Below, one piece after another: positions 1 to 11,179 of a stretch of DNA of 64,000 nt. Source of the stretch: Inia geoffrensis (taxonomy: Eukaryota; Chordata; Mammalia; Artiodactyla; Iniidae). The notes beneath the pieces were generated by a model. That model worked only from the letters and a program-made list of their open reading frames with translations. It had not been told where the DNA came from and did no database searches. The first letter of the stretch is position 1, and the number at the start of each line of letters is the position of its first letter. The stretch covers positions 27,826,055 to 27,890,054 of the forward strand of contig CM070912.1 in NCBI GenBank assembly GCA_036417435.1, written 5' to 3'. Both the position numbers and the translations under genes were made by a program.

Positions 1-871
1 ACCTATTTATAAAGCATTTCTTCAAAGATTCCATAAACATGTAGTCCAAGTGCTGTATAATTAGAAATCCTAATTCCTATCCTAAACCTTTGCACTTTAC
101 CATTTCACTTTAAATGTAAACTATCTTTCTGGGGTTGGCTTTTAATCAAAAAAGCATCTTAATTCAAAATAAACACCATTATTTTCTTCCCCCGAACTCG
201 TATATAGAGTGTCTAAACTGTTCGTTTAAAAGTGAGTGTTCAGGGCAGCATGAAGCAAAGAGCCCCAGGAGCAGTAGCTAGGGGTCTAGGGTCTCCGGGG
301 CTGTGAGCTAACTTGTTGGGTCATCCTGAGCAATCAGTCCCCTTCCCCTTCTCCAAGGGCCTCGGTTTCCTCTTCCACACAAGAAGCTGAATGAATTGAT
401 GAATAAAGGATGCTCCAGCCCTAACAATGATTGTCTCCCTCTGCCCTGGTTATTTGACCCCAAAAGAGAGGACCTTGTCTCTCAAAAGTCTGAGCTCCTT
501 TTATTCACCAGCTGCCCTGACACTCTCCTCCTCAGAAGAAAAGAAGGATGGGGCCATCATTTCATCTGAGATCTCTAGAGCGTTTGCAAGGTCACAGCCT
601 TCCCTCTGCTGGTGTGGACACCCCATAGGACGCACCCTGCAAATGTTCTCCAAATTACTGAGATGAATGAATAAATGAACAAACTGACTAATGAATGGAT
701 TTTCCCCAGAGAAGCCAACCAGCTTACCAACTCCCTGCACAGAGTGGGACTGTACCCAGTTCCTTAGGTCTTGCACTGCGTTGCTTTCCCTGGGAACCAG
801 GTTCATTATTAATCCAATAAAATATTTATGGAGCACCTGTTACGAACGCAGCACTGAAAATCTAACACTGA

Positions 872-1076
872 GGGCTTCCCTGGTGGCGCAGTGGTTGAGA
901 GTCCGCCTGCCGATGCAGGGGACACGGGTTCGTGCCCCGGTCTGGGAAGATCCTACATGTCGTGGAGCGGCTAGGCCCATGAGCCATGGCCGCTGAGCCT
1001 GGGCATCCGGAGCCTGTGCTCCGCAACGGGAGAGGCCACAACAGTGAGTGGCCCGCGTACTGCAAAAAAAAAGAAA
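872..1076 (+). mobile_element. CHR SINE, short form
   Basis: A tRNA-derived SINE with head GGCTTCCCTGGTGGCGCAG, a B-box-like GGTTCGTGCCC and an A-rich tail. It is flanked by an imperfect target-site duplication of about 15 bp (GAAAATCTAAC...TGA on each side). Confidence 0.9.
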
Positions 1077-1109
1077 AGAAAATCTAACGTTGAACAAACA
1101 AGTCCAAAT

Positions 1110-1265
1110 AATCTTTCAAAATGTAAATCAGATCACATCACTCTCCTACATAAAATCCTTCAATTGCTTCCCATTGCAGTAAATAAAAGATTCAGACCCC
1201 CCCCCCAACCCTGGCCTCTATGGTCATGGTCAAGCCTTCCTCTCTAACATTATCTATTGTCACTA
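1110..1265 (+). repeat. L2 LINE 3' fragment
   Basis: The text AAATCAGATCACATCACTCT followed by CTTCAATTGCTTCCCATTGC is typical of the L2 3' region. A run of C residues interrupts it near 1197-1205. Confidence 0.6.
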
Positions 1266-1814
1266 TTCCCTTTGTCCCCTATGCCCAGCTACAACGGCTC
1301 AGCTGAGATCAACCAAACCACAGCCAACCCTCAGACCCAACTGTCATGCGAGAATGAAAAAATAACTGTTCATGTAAGGTCCTGAGATTTTTTTTGGAGG
1401 GGAGAGAGTTATTTGTTACACAGCATTACTGCAGTAATAGCTGACTAATACAAAGTGCCACCACTTACTACATGCGTAATCTTAGGAAAGTCACTTAACC
1501 TCTTGGAACCACAGTATGCCTTAAATTTTTTAAAGATGTATTTGTCTCTTCTCCATTTACTTCCTGGAGTGAGTGTGGCACAACAGATGAAAAGGGCTTT
1601 GAAAACTGTAAAAGGCTGTTGCAAATATAAGATAGCATCCTCGGCAGCAGTCTTGCCTGCCCAGACCCAGGGGAAAGTCTGTTGCTGTCCTGACAACAGA
1701 GCATGACTCAGCAGGCCAACACCAACCGTCTGTTATGAAGACATATTGTCTAGCACATACACACTCTGAACAAAGGCCCACACCCCTGGCCTGCCAAACA
1801 AAGATTAGGGCTTC

Positions 1815-2085
1815 AGAGGGAAATTTCCACAAGCCAGCAACCAAAAGACATTTTTACTTCTAAGACAATCTGAGGGAAATGATCATGGGTATACACAAGA
1901 TTGGAAATACAAAGATGCCTATCATAATTTTGTTCATAATGCAAAGAGGAAAGCAAGCTAGATGTCCAACAACAGGGAGCCAGATACATCCATAGGATGA
2001 AATACAATACAACCATTTAAAATAATGCCAGATGAGGAAATGTTTTTGCAAACACTGCTCCTTGAAAAACTAGATCCACAGATTT
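1815..2085 (+). repeat. Old L1 3' fragment
   Basis: The motif TAGATGTCCAACAACAGGGA followed by a stretch like 'GGATGAAATACAATACAACC' resembles the end of L1 ORF2 and the start of its 3' UTR. It is heavily diverged. Confidence 0.55.
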
Positions 2086-2180
2086 GATTCAGGAGTCAAT
2101 CTGAGCAAAAGAACCAAAGCAACCAGGCAGAATTTCCATTCCTGTACTTAGCCTTCAATCAAAGAACCTCTGCTTTCATT

Positions 2181-2553
2181 TGTTATGGACTGGATGTTGG
2201 TGTCCCCCCTAACTTTATTTATTGAAGCCCTAACCCCCAATGTGATAATATTAGGAGGCGGGGCTTTGGGAGGTGATTAGGTTTAGATGAAGCTATGAAG
2301 AGTGGAGACCCCATGGTGGCTTAATGCCCCTATATGAAGAGGAGAGACACCAGCGTTCTCTCTGTCCCTGCCATGTGAGGACACAGAAAGAAGGTGGCCA
2401 TCTGCAAATCAGGAAGCAGCTGTCTCAGGAACCAAACAGGTGGGCACCTTGATTTTGGACTTCTCAGGCTCCAGAACTGTGAGAAATAAATATCTGGTGT
2501 TGAAGCCACCCGGTCTATGGTTTTCATTATAGCAGCCCAAGCTGATTAAGGCA
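2181..2553 (+). mobile_element. MaLR solo LTR (MLT1A-like)
   Basis: It begins TGTTATGGACTGGATGTTGG, has the internal AGGAGGCGGGGCTTTGGGAG block and an AATAAA signal, and ends near 'AGCAGCCCAAGCTGATTAAG' plus GCA. The length of about 370 bp fits a solo MLT1-type LTR. No internal retroviral sequence is attached. Confidence 0.75.
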
Positions 2554-2689
2554 ATCTGTCTAATAAATTTCATTTCCAATGATGGTGCTTGCAGAAAGGG
2601 CTCAAAAGCGGCTAAAACAAATTTGAAAACCGTCATTAGAGAAGAACATCAAGGTGCCTCTGCTGACTTGTGAAAGGGAAATGACCAAT

Positions 2690-2726
2690 TACGAAACAGC
2701 ATGTATGATTTTATTTTGTAATAAGA

Positions 2727-2780
<54 letters not shown>

Positions 2781-2940
2781 CACAGACCAGATAAATATTC
2801 TCCAATATATTAGCAGTGTTTATCACTAGGAGGTAAGATTAAAGGTTTTGTTTGATTCCTCCTTTTTGCTTATTGAAACATTCTAAGTGTTTGGTGATGA
2901 ATATAACTTTAGGAAGAAGAAGCAATACAGAAATATACAT
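2690..2940 (+). repeat. L1-like fragment containing a (GA)n microsatellite
   Basis: A pure GA tract of about 48 bases occupies 2729-2776. The sequence to the right, with ATCACTAGGAGGTAAGATTA and TTTTTGCTTATTGAAACATT, resembles an old L1 3' UTR. Confidence 0.6.
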
Positions 2941-2944
2941 TTTT

Positions 2945-3454
2945 TGTGTGTCTATAATAAATCAGACATGCCATCACGAGGAAAAGTGAACTCAGGGTCT
3001 TTGGGATCCAGGAATTAGTCTCTGGGAATGCAATCCCTGCTCCCCTCCCCAGCACCCCAGTGGGAACAGACACTCAGAGACACACATCAGCCCAGAGCCC
3101 GGAGGGGCTGGTTATTCTCATAGGTGTGATGAGCACTGGAGAGAAGGCTGCTGATGGAAGGGGTCACCTGGCAAGGAAACCAGGAAGCAATGACCACTAA
3201 GTGAACCACTTCTAATGTGGCCATTGGCTAGTGCTTGTTGGGGAGAGTGTGGGCAATCCCACAGGAAGGAGACGTAGTTAATGATGCAGGAGACTGAGGA
3301 GGCAGCTTACGAAGCCCTCGAGGAGAAACCAGTGGAAACACCAGGCAGGGAAAAAAGCCAGCAACCCACACCTCCTGGATTCAGTTTTCTCATCTGTTAA
3401 AAGGGGATACACTGCATCAGGCTACTGTAAGGAAATAGCATCGGTAATATGGGC
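2945..3454. other. Unique intronic sequence
   Basis: No repeat or exon was recognised here. It is intermediate in GC content, with several imperfect AGGAG/GGAAAC purine stretches but no open frame of note. Confidence 0.5.
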
Positions 3455-3832
3455 AGGACTTCCCAGGTGGCACAGTGGTTAAGAATCCGCCTACCGACAC
3501 AGGGGACACGGGTTCGATTCCTGGTCTGGGAAGATCCCACATGCCGCAGAGCAACTAAGCCCGTGCACCACAACTACTGAGCCCATGCGCTGCAACTACT
3601 GAAGCCCGCAGGCTCTAGGGCCCACATGCTGCAACTACTAAAGCTGGTGCGCCTAGAGCCTGTGCTCCGCAACAGGAGAAGCCACTGCAGTGAGAAGCCT
3701 ACGCACCACAACAACCAGTAGCCCCCACTTGCTGCAACTAGAGAAAGCCAGCACGTAGCAACAAAGACCCAACGCAGCCATAAATAAATAAATAAATAAA
3801 TAAATAAATAGATAGATAGATAGATAGATAAA
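3455..3832 (+). mobile_element. CHR SINE, long form, with tetranucleotide tail
   Basis: The head GGACTTCCCAGGTGGCACAG is followed by the long-form body with repeated 'CAACTACTGAGCCC' and 'CTGCAACTAGAGAAAGCC' blocks. The tail has expanded into (AAAT)n and then (ATAG)n at about 3783-3832. Confidence 0.9.
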
Positions 3833-3959
3833 AATATGTGCAGAGCTGTCCACCTTCATCTAGTGCATAGTAGGCACTCAATACGTGTCTTCATTCATTC
3901 CCTGCCCTCTGGGTATGAAAATAAGGCAAGTGCAGTTGACAAAATGAGTTGATGAAAGC

Positions 3960-4220
3960 ATTGTGCTTTATACTGTGGCCTCTGGAATTATAATCTCTGG
4001 GCTGTCATTCCTGCTTCACCAGTGAATGGCTGTGTCATTTGAGATCCACCATCTAACCTCTATGACCCTTGGTTTCTTCATCTGTAAAACAGACTCAGTG
4101 ATATCTATTACATAAAGTGTTTTTTAAGAATTATATAAGGTAAAAAAAAAAATGTGAAGTACTCAGCATAGAATTTACTCAGCCCCTAGTATGTGCCCAA
4201 TAAGAATTAGCTACTATTAT
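3960..4220 (+). repeat. MIR SINE
   Basis: It has the MIR core-like order: TGTGTCATTTGAGATCC, then CATCTGTAAAACAGACTC, then a 3' end resembling CCTAGTATGTGCCCAATAAG. Confidence 0.65.
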
Positions 4221-4339
4221 TATTCATTAACAAAAATAATAATTAAGGAGAAAATTCTATTTCCTCTGGGCTGATGGGAAGGTGTCAAGAAGAACCAAGT
4301 GGGTAACACGTCCCCCATCAAACCACTACTGCACACACA

Positions 4340-4750
4340 CATTGCTACCTGTGCTACCAGCTCTAACAACACAAATCCATCCACCTCACCCCTTACTTAG
4401 AATCATTCAATGGCTCCCCATTGCCCTCAGGATAAAACCCAGTTTCCTTAAGCAATCCGAACTCTGCCCACATTTCCTATCTCATGAGCTGTTATTTCCC
4501 CAGGTGGACGCTATGCTGTCTTTAAAGACTTTTACCTCCCTCAGCATGCCCTGACTCTACGCCTCTGCACAGTCTGTTCCCTCTGCCTGCCATGCCCTTC
4601 CCGACCCCTGTTTTCCCACTCTCTACATTTCCAGTCCAATGTTGCCTTCCTAAAAACTCATCCTTCAGGTCTCAATTCATCTTGTCACTTCTTCTGAACG
4701 GTCTTCTGTGATCATCCCTCCACTACCCCAGGCTGAGACCAGATCACATG
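4340..4750 (+). repeat. L2 LINE 3' end
   Basis: Landmarks are AATCATTCAATGGCTCCCCA, CTGCCTGCCATGCCCTTCCC and TTCAGGTCTCAATTCATCTT, in the order found in L2. The open frame at 4282-4554 is part of this and is not a gene. Confidence 0.75.
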
Positions 4751-4924
4751 CTTATCACTGCAATAACAGTTCTCAGCAAGCCTGAGCCCCGAGGCTGTCT
4801 CTACCCTGAGACAATAAGAGAGGAATAGGTCTTACTTATGTCTACTTGGTGCATATTGGTCCTCTATGAGTGAGAGGTGAGAATAAATCAGTGAATCAAA
4901 TATTCAATAAATCAATGTCCTAAT

Positions 4925-5165
4925 GCCTCCTGATGGTTAAGAGCACTTGGAGCCAGGGACCTGGGTTCAAACCCCATCTAAGCACTGATGAACTTGGCAT
5001 CCTTGGGCCAATGACGTCATCTTTCTATACGTCAGGTTCTCATCTATCCAGTGGGGCTCGTTGTAGTTCTACCTCATTGCACTGTCATGAAGATTAATCA
5101 GTCAATGTCTGAGAAGCACTCCAAACTGTGCCTAGCACAGAGTAGGCACCATATAAGCACTGGCT
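4925..5165 (+). repeat. MIR SINE
   Basis: GGTTAAGAGCACTTGGAGCC near the 5' end, CTGGGTTCAAACCCCATC in the middle and CCTAGCACAGAGTAGGCACC near the 3' end give a nearly full-length MIR. Confidence 0.75.
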
Positions 5166-5335
5166 GTTTTAACTCTAATTTGTTGGCCTTCTTTCAAATG
5201 CCACCTTCTCAAAAACACCTCTCCTGCCCACCCTATCTGACATACCCCCCACACACCATCACTCTCCATTATTTCGCCCTTTTTAACTTTTTTCACAAAC
5301 CTTATCACTTGGCAAAGTTGTATTATTTACTTATT
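5165..5335 (+). repeat. L2 fragment
   Basis: TTCAAATGCCACCTTCTCA followed by a C-rich stretch is L2-like. It abuts the MIR on its left and the L1 insertion on its right. Confidence 0.5.
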
Positions 5336-5350
5336 TATTTAAAAATTGAT

Positions 5351-5944
5351 AACCCTCCTACATTGTTGGTGGGAATGTAAACTGGTGCAGCCACTATGGA
5401 GAACAGTATGGAGGTTCATTAAAAAACTAAAAATAGAGCTACCATATGATCCAGCAATCCCATTCCTGGGCATATATCTGGAGGAAAACACGGTTCAAAA
5501 GGGTGCATGCACCCCTCTGTTCATTGCAGCACTGTTTACAACAGCCAAGACATGGAAGCAACCTAAATGTCCATCAGCAGGTGAATGGGTAAAGAAGATG
5601 TGGTACATATATACAGTGGAATACTACTCAGCCATAAAAACAAGAATGAAATCATGCCATTTGCAGCAACATGTATGGACCTGGAGATTATCATACTAAG
5701 CGAAGTAAGTCAGACAGAGAAAGACAAATATCACATGATATCGCTTATATGCGGAATCTAAAAATAAATGATACAAATGAACTTATTTACAAAACAGAAA
5801 CAGACTCACAGACTTAGAGAAAGAATTTATGGTTACCAAGGGAGAAGTGAGTTTGGGATTGACATGTACACACTGCTATAGTTAAGAAAAAATGCCTTTC
5901 CATGAAAACAACAACAACAACAACAGAAATAAATAAATAAAAAT
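5351..5944 (+). mobile_element. 5'-truncated L1 insertion with target-site duplication
   Basis: The sequence is the last part of L1 ORF2 plus the 3' UTR and an A-rich tail. The exact 10-bp duplication AAAAATTGAT lies at 5341-5350 and 5945-5954. A remnant frame at 5346-5699 still shows ORF2 C-terminal landmarks such as [12 protein letters not shown] and VEYYSAIKT, but it lacks the endonuclease and reverse transcriptase and cannot act. The intact flanks suggest a fairly recent insertion. Confidence 0.9.
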
Positions 5945-5954
5945 AAAAATTGAT

Positions 5955-6929
5955 TATTAGCCTTCCCCACTAGGATACTAAGCCTGACAATACACGGTGC
6001 CTAAAACAGGCTTGGCAAACAATAGATGTTCAGTAAACATTTGCTAAAGGAAAAGAGGACAGAAAGGAGGAAGATTTCAGTCCTGCCTTGAAGGAATAGG
6101 ATTCTGATTAGAGGAGACTGAAGACTGGGGAGACCACCCCAATAAGTCAATGGGTAAAAACAATTGGGAAGAGTCAACTGCAAACCAGCTGAAGAGGGCT
6201 ATAGAAGATTCTCAGCATTTACAAGGAGGGGCAGGGCCATGGGGCTGCCCGAGGAAATGCACAGAACCAGTGGAGACATTTGAGTCCAGCCTAAAGAGGT
6301 CACAGGAAGTTCTCTGGAGGCCAAAGAATCATTTTAATTGAGCAATTCCACCTTGGGAAAGTATGAATTGCAGAGCTGTCATTTCCCCAGAATTCTGTAT
6401 TGATTATTTCCTGGCCTAAGGCATTCTATGTTAATTGGTCTCAATCAGAAAATTTCATGTTTATGTCTGTGTTGGCAAAAGCTGGGGGGCAGGGAGATTT
6501 GTCATTTAAAAAAATTACTTAAATCCTCAATGACACTGCCTCCACCTTCCAGGGTAGACAAGTTGTACAGACCTTCAGAATACCAAGTAGCATCTTCAAA
6601 TGCCATATTGACATGCATATGTTCCTCTTCTCCTATTCTGAGTAGGAAATAAATGTTTGGTCTTGTTTTCCTTCCTTCTGCATATTTCTCCATCTTTAGC
6701 CTCACAGTCCAAGCTCCCTGAAATAAAGTTTCCCCCCAAAGCTTCCTCCTTTAGAGACGAAGTACCTAGAGGTCAGTAGTAAAGCCTGGGGAAAATCATT
6801 TGGAAAAAGAATTATTTCCTAACCAGGAGAAAAATAAGTGTATAGGCTGATACACCCCTCCACCACCACCATCCCAAGCTGGTATGAGCACTGACTGCTA
6901 ACAGTTCCAGCTGATTTTTTTCTCTAGAG
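5955..6929. other. Mostly unique intronic sequence
   Basis: I recognise no exon or clear repeat except a short MIR-like end near 5975-6050 (ACAGGCTTGGCAAACAATAG). The stretch at 6340-6470, with TTGATTATTTCCTGGCC and TTAATTGGTCTCAATCAG, looks unlike any repeat. Confidence 0.45.
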
Positions 6930-7152
6930 CAGGGATCAGAAAACTATAGCCCATGGGCCAAGACCAGCCCACCACTTGTTTTTATCAATAACTTTTTATA
7001 GGGACACAGACATGCCCATTCATCATTTCTGTTTTGTCTATGGTTGCCTCCCCTACAAGTACAGAGCTGAGTAGTTGCAATGGAGATTGTGTGGCCCACA
7101 AAGCCTAAAATATTTACTCTCTGGTCTTTTACAGAAAGTCTGCCAACCCCTG
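6930..7152 (+). mobile_element. hAT-Charlie-type non-autonomous DNA transposon
   Basis: It starts CAGGGATCAGAAAACTATAG and ends CTGCCAACCCCTG, which are related as terminal inverted repeats. The flanking 8-mers CTCTAGAG and CTCCACAG look like a decayed 8-bp duplication. The inner text about 'GCCCACAAAGCCTAAAATAT' is typical of this widespread mammalian element. Confidence 0.75.
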
Positions 7153-7189
7153 CTCCACAGCAACATTGTCCAATAGAAATATAATGTGA

Positions 7190-7360
7190 AGCAGTTGCAA
7201 ACTATTATACATAGAGTCAATAAACAAGGTCCTACTGTATAGCACAGGGAACTATATTCAATATCCTGTGATAAACCATGATGGAAAAGAATATGAAAAA
7301 GAATATATATATGTATAACTGAATCACTTTGCCGTACAGCACAAATGAACACAACATTAT
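7190..7360 (+). repeat. L1 3' UTR, left part of a split copy
   Basis: AAGGTCCTACTGTATAGCAC and ATATCCTGTGATAAACCATG mark a young artiodactyl/cetacean L1 3' end. It breaks off at ACACAACATT, where a SINE has entered, and resumes at about 7800. Confidence 0.85.
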
Positions 7361-7790
7361 GGGACTTCCCTGGTGGCGCAGTGGTTAAGAATCCGCCTTC
7401 CAATGCAGGCGACGCAGGTTCGATCCCCGGTCGGGAACTAAGATCCCACATGCCGTGGGGCAATGAAGTCCGTGCACTGCAACTACTAAGCCTGTGCGCT
7501 CTGGAGCCCATGCACCACAACTAGAAAACCCTGCACGCTGCAACGAAGAGTCCACATGCTGCAACTAGAAAGAAGCCCACACGCCACAGCTACAGAGGCC
7601 GCGCGCTCTGGAGCCCGCACGCCACAATCAGAGAGGATGCACACAGCAACTACTGAGCCTGCACACTCTGGAGCCCATGCGCCACAACTAGAGAAGCCCA
7701 CGCACTGCAACAAAGAGCCCACACGCTGCAACGAAGACCCAGTGCAGCCAAGATAAAATAAAAATAAATAAATAAATACCTTTAATAAAA
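7361..7790 (+). mobile_element. CHR SINE, long form, inserted in an L1
   Basis: It begins GGGACTTCCCTGGTGGCGCA and continues through several copies of 'GCACGCTGCAACGAAGAGTC'-like blocks, so it is longer than usual (about 430 bp including tail). The L1 text ACAACATT before it and ACAACGTT after the A-rich tail form a target-site duplication with one mismatch. Confidence 0.9.
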
Positions 7791-7850
7791 TAATTAATTA
7801 GGACAACGTTGTAAATCAACTATACTTCAATAAAATAAATTAAAATAAAT
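7791..7850 (+). repeat. L1 3' end, right part of the split copy
   Basis: ACGTTGTAAATCAACTATAC and TTCAATAAAATAAATT complete the L1 tail interrupted at 7360. Confidence 0.8.
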
Positions 7851-8245
7851 ATAATCCAAATGCAATAAAAAATTTTTTTTGAAGAAATACTGTGAGCCAC
7901 ATATGTAATTTCAAATTTTCTAAAGGTCACATTAAAAAGTAAATTTAAAAAAATAAATGAAATTAATTTTAATAATATATTTTTATTTAAGCCGGTATAT
8001 TAAAAATGTTATCATTTCAACATATCATCAATTTTACAATTATTAATAATGTAGACATCTGTTTCTGCATACTAAGTCTTCAAATCTGATGCGTATTTCA
8101 TACTTACAACACATCACAGTTAAGACTAGCCACATTTGAAGTGCTTAATAGCTGCATATGGCTAAGGGCTACCATATTGGAAAGGACTACTCAAGAAAGT
8201 CTCCTTTGGTTGACTAGGAGAGGTTTTACTACGACGTTTTACACC
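7851..8245. other. AT-rich interval, probable old repeat debris
   Basis: It is strongly AT-rich. The part near 8110-8190 (GCCACATTTGAAGTGCTTAA, then GGGCTACCATATTGGA) resembles an old interspersed repeat that I cannot name with confidence. Confidence 0.35.
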
Positions 8246-9537
8246 TGTGAAATAACAGAAAATACATATATTGGTCTCTGCCCCTGGTTCCTGGCAGAGA
8301 GTTCCTGAAACCCTTGTAATTTCCTAAGTGATAAAAGCACTAGGAGCATCTGGGATTTTTTTCTTTTTTATATTCTTTATATTTAATATATTTATATATT
8401 ATATTTATATTCAACCTTGTCATTGATCCATTGTATATATAATAGTCCGCATCTGCTAATCCGAAACTCTTAATCCATCCTTTCCCCACCCCCCTGCCCC
8501 TTGACAACCACAAGTCTGTTCTCTATGTCTGTGAGTCTGTTTCTGTTTTGTAGATAGGTTCATTTGTGTCACATTTTAGATTCCGCATATAAATGATATC
8601 GTATGTATCTGTCTTTCTCTGTCTGACTTCACTCAGTATGACATCTCTAGGTCCATCCATGTTGCTGCAAATGGCATTATTTCATTCTTTTTTATGTGGC
8701 TGAGTAGTACTTCATTGTACATATGTACCACATCTTCTTTATCCACTTACCTGTCAATAGACATCTGGGTTGCTTCTAGGTCTTGGCTAGTGTAACCAGT
8801 GCTGCTGTGAACATAGGGGTACAGGAGCATCTTCTGTTCTAATATTTGGTCTGTGACCCCAGGTCCTGACACAGAGTTCCTAAATCCTTTGGAACTTCCC
8901 TGGTGAGAGGAAAGTCTTTTGTTCTAATGAGGCAATGTTTGATGGGCTCCTGGATGGGGGCTGGTCACCAGAAAGACCAAACCACGATTAGAAGCTTGGA
9001 AGTTTCAGCCCCATTCCCTATCCTCCAGGAAGGGAAAGGGGCTGAAAATTGACTTAAGGGTCCACCATGCTTATGTGACGAAGCCTCCATAAAACTCCCA
9101 ATGGTATGGGGTTCAGGGAGCTTCCAGGTTGCTGAACACATGGAGGAGCTGGAAGCTCCATACCCCTCGCCCTGTACTTTGCCCCATGTATCTTTTCCAT
9201 CTAGATGTTCATCTGTATCTCATCATATCCTTTTATAGTAAACTGGTAAATGTAAGGAAGTGTTTCCCTGAGTCCTTTAAGTCACTCCAGCAAATTGTTG
9301 AACACAAGCAGTGGGTCATAGGAAGCGTGATTTATAACCGGTGAGTCAGAAGTACAGGTGACACCCTGGGACTTGAGATTGGTATCAGAAATGGGTGTGA
9401 TCTGCACTTCCTCCCGTTAGTGTCAGAATTGAATTGAACTGTAGGACGACCATCTGCTGTCACAGAGAATCGTTTGGTGTGGGAAAAATAACCCCACACA
9501 TCTCACGTGAGAAGTGGTGTGAGTGTGGTTGTAAAGG
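8246..9537 (+). mobile_element. Old ERV-type LTR interrupted by an L1
   Basis: Text such as AAGCCTCCATAAAACTCCCA, CTTTTCCATCTAGATGTTC and TGGGACTTGAGATTGGTATC belongs to an LTR seen across mammals. The left arm (8246-8350) and right arm (from about 8825) are collinear apart from a minus-strand L1. The right arm also repeats 'GACACAGAGTTCCTAAATCC' seen in diverged form at the left. No retroviral coding sequence is attached. Confidence 0.6.
8353..8824 (-). mobile_element. 5'-truncated L1 in reverse orientation, inside an LTR
   Basis: The minus-strand L1 3' end is recognised from its complement, for example AGGTCCATCCATGTTGCTGC and TGTACCACATCTTCTTTATC. The T-rich left edge is the reversed tail. 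TAGGAGCATCT at 8340-8350 and CAGGAGCATCT near 8822-8832 are the duplicated target. Confidence 0.85.
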
Positions 9538-9603
9538 AGACCCACACGGGAGGAAGAGTAGGTTTTTCTACACAACACCACAGCCAATGACCACTAACAT
9601 GGA

Positions 9604-9845
9604 GATGTAAAAGGTCGACCCCACAGCCTCAAGGTGGGACCGACCTGTGGTGCTAATCATGCTCCAGAGCTCTCTGTGGATCAGGATGTAGCTGGGCTCC
9701 AAAGCAGATGTGCTCCTTCCTTGCCCACCTGCCCCCTCCTGCCACCGTCACTCCCTTCCAGATCTTTCCTGAGAGCACCCCCTCAAAAAAAAGTGACCTG
9801 GGCAAGAATCCCCATCTTGGGCTCTGATTCTAGGAAACCTGTCCA
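9604..9845 (+). repeat. Degraded LTR, copy A of a related pair
   Basis: The order is CTCAAGGTGGGACCGACCT, ATGCTCCAGAGCTCTCTGTG, CTGAGAGCACCCCCTC and GGGCTCTGATTCTAGGAAAC. It shares this order with 12353-12762. Confidence 0.55.
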
Positions 9846-9869
9846 AACGTGGGAGAAAAGAATGCAAAT

Positions 9870-10200
9870 ATTTACTGAGTACCTCTCATGTGTCAGACAC
9901 TTAATAACTTTATCTCATCTAACCACAAAGCTGTGAGGTAGGAAATACTGGCCACACTTCAAAGATAAGGAAACTTACAAAGATAGGTATATTCAGCCGT
10001 ACAACAACATATTATGGAGTTATTTAAACTTATACTTGTGAAGGTATGTGATAACATTTAAACACTTATGGTATAATGTTGATTTGGAAAAACAAAACCA
10101 AAATGTACTATGTGTATACATGTGTTTTTAAAATATGAACATTTTTTAAAAGCCTGAAAGGATATACACCACAATGTTGTCAATAACTTACTTTGGGCAG
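9870..10200 (+). repeat. MIR fragment followed by an old L1 3' fragment
   Basis: TTTACTGAGTACCTCTCATG to AAAGATAAGGAAACTTAC is MIR-like. 9985-10200, with ACATATTATGGAGTTATTTA and AGCCTGAAAGGATATACACC, is old L1 3' sequence. Confidence 0.5.
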
Positions 10201-10242
10201 TCAGAATGAATGGCTGTTTATTTTTATTAATGGCTGTTTATT

Positions 10243-10851
10243 CTAAAACAGAACAGGACCCTGCAGGAACTCACCAGTATCAGACCTCCTGTGTCTTCCA
10301 CTTATTGTTTGTAAAAAAAAAAGCCTCAGGCTCGTAGGCCTTTCCCCAGTTCCAAGGAGCTGACTCAAGCAGTTGATAATTAGAGAAGTAGAAAAACAGA
10401 AACAAAAAGAAAATAGGCAAGCAACCATTAAAAAGAGTTACAGGACCCCAAGTTCCTCCTCAAAGGATGTAGATAACAGGCTGACTCATGTCCTTGAGCT
10501 CTTTTTCAAAAACCAGGACCCCACCGGACAGAACACATAGACCCCAAACTGGATGAAACTAGAGGGTTGATGACTGAGATTCCAAAATATCACCCTGTTA
10601 CCCTGGTACCAAACAATCAGAAAAAAGTCCATGAGCTGATGGTGTACCCTATGACCTTCGTCCCTAATGTTGCCTTTAAAAACACTTCCCTAAAAGCTAT
10701 CGAGGAGTTTGGGTCTTCAGAGCACTAACCTCTGGTGCTCTTTGCTTGACACCCTACAATAAATGCTTTACTTTCCTTCACCGCAACCTGGTGTCAGTAG
10801 ATTGGCTTCGCTCCACGTTGGGCGAACAGACCCAAGTTTGGTTCGCTAACA
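10243..10851 (+). mobile_element. Solo LTR of an endogenous retrovirus
   Basis: The interval has a retroviral LTR layout: an AATAAA signal at about 10759, then a GC-richer U5-like end with GCTCCACGTTGGGCGAACAG and termination GGTTCGCTAACA at 10851. No gag, pol or env remnant adjoins it, so it is most likely a solo LTR of gammaretrovirus-like type. The 5' boundary is uncertain. Confidence 0.6.
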
Positions 10852-10999
10852 CTTCCTACCATTCTGCGTTTCCCAGTTTTTCCAAGGTGAGAAAAGTCTC
10901 CATTTTTGAGGAGGTTTAGTTTGCCTTGAGTATAGTGTAGCATAATTCTTAAAGAGCTTGGTTTGGTTTGGAAATAGGGTTCAAATCGCAGCTCCACCA

Positions 11000-11176
11000 T
11001 TCTGAAGTTCTATGACCTCAGACAAAACAGTTAACATCTCTAAACCTCAATTTTCACATCTGTAAAAGGGGGATAATGACGTCTCATGGGGTCATTGTGA
11101 GGGTTAAATGAGTGTTTGCATTTAAAGTGTTCAGTACATTGCCTGGCACATAGTAGGCTCTCAGTAGATGGTAGAT
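11000..11176 (+). repeat. MIR SINE
   Basis: CATCTGTAAAAGGGGGATAA and GCCTGGCACATAGTAGGCTC are characteristic MIR text. Confidence 0.8.
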
Positions 11177-11179
11177 CCA

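Noticed and set aside
872..1076. tRNA gene called from the B-box-like GGTTCG motif
   Set aside because: All such motifs in this window sit in CHR SINEs; the cloverleaf is degraded and followed by a SINE body and poly(A).
5346..5699. 117-codon frame with reverse-transcriptase-family similarity
   Set aside because: It is the C-terminal remnant of L1 ORF2 joined to its 3' UTR, so it is listed as part of the L1 and not as a gene.
10243..10851. Intact endogenous retrovirus
   Set aside because: Only an LTR-like unit is visible; no coding remnant was seen beside it.
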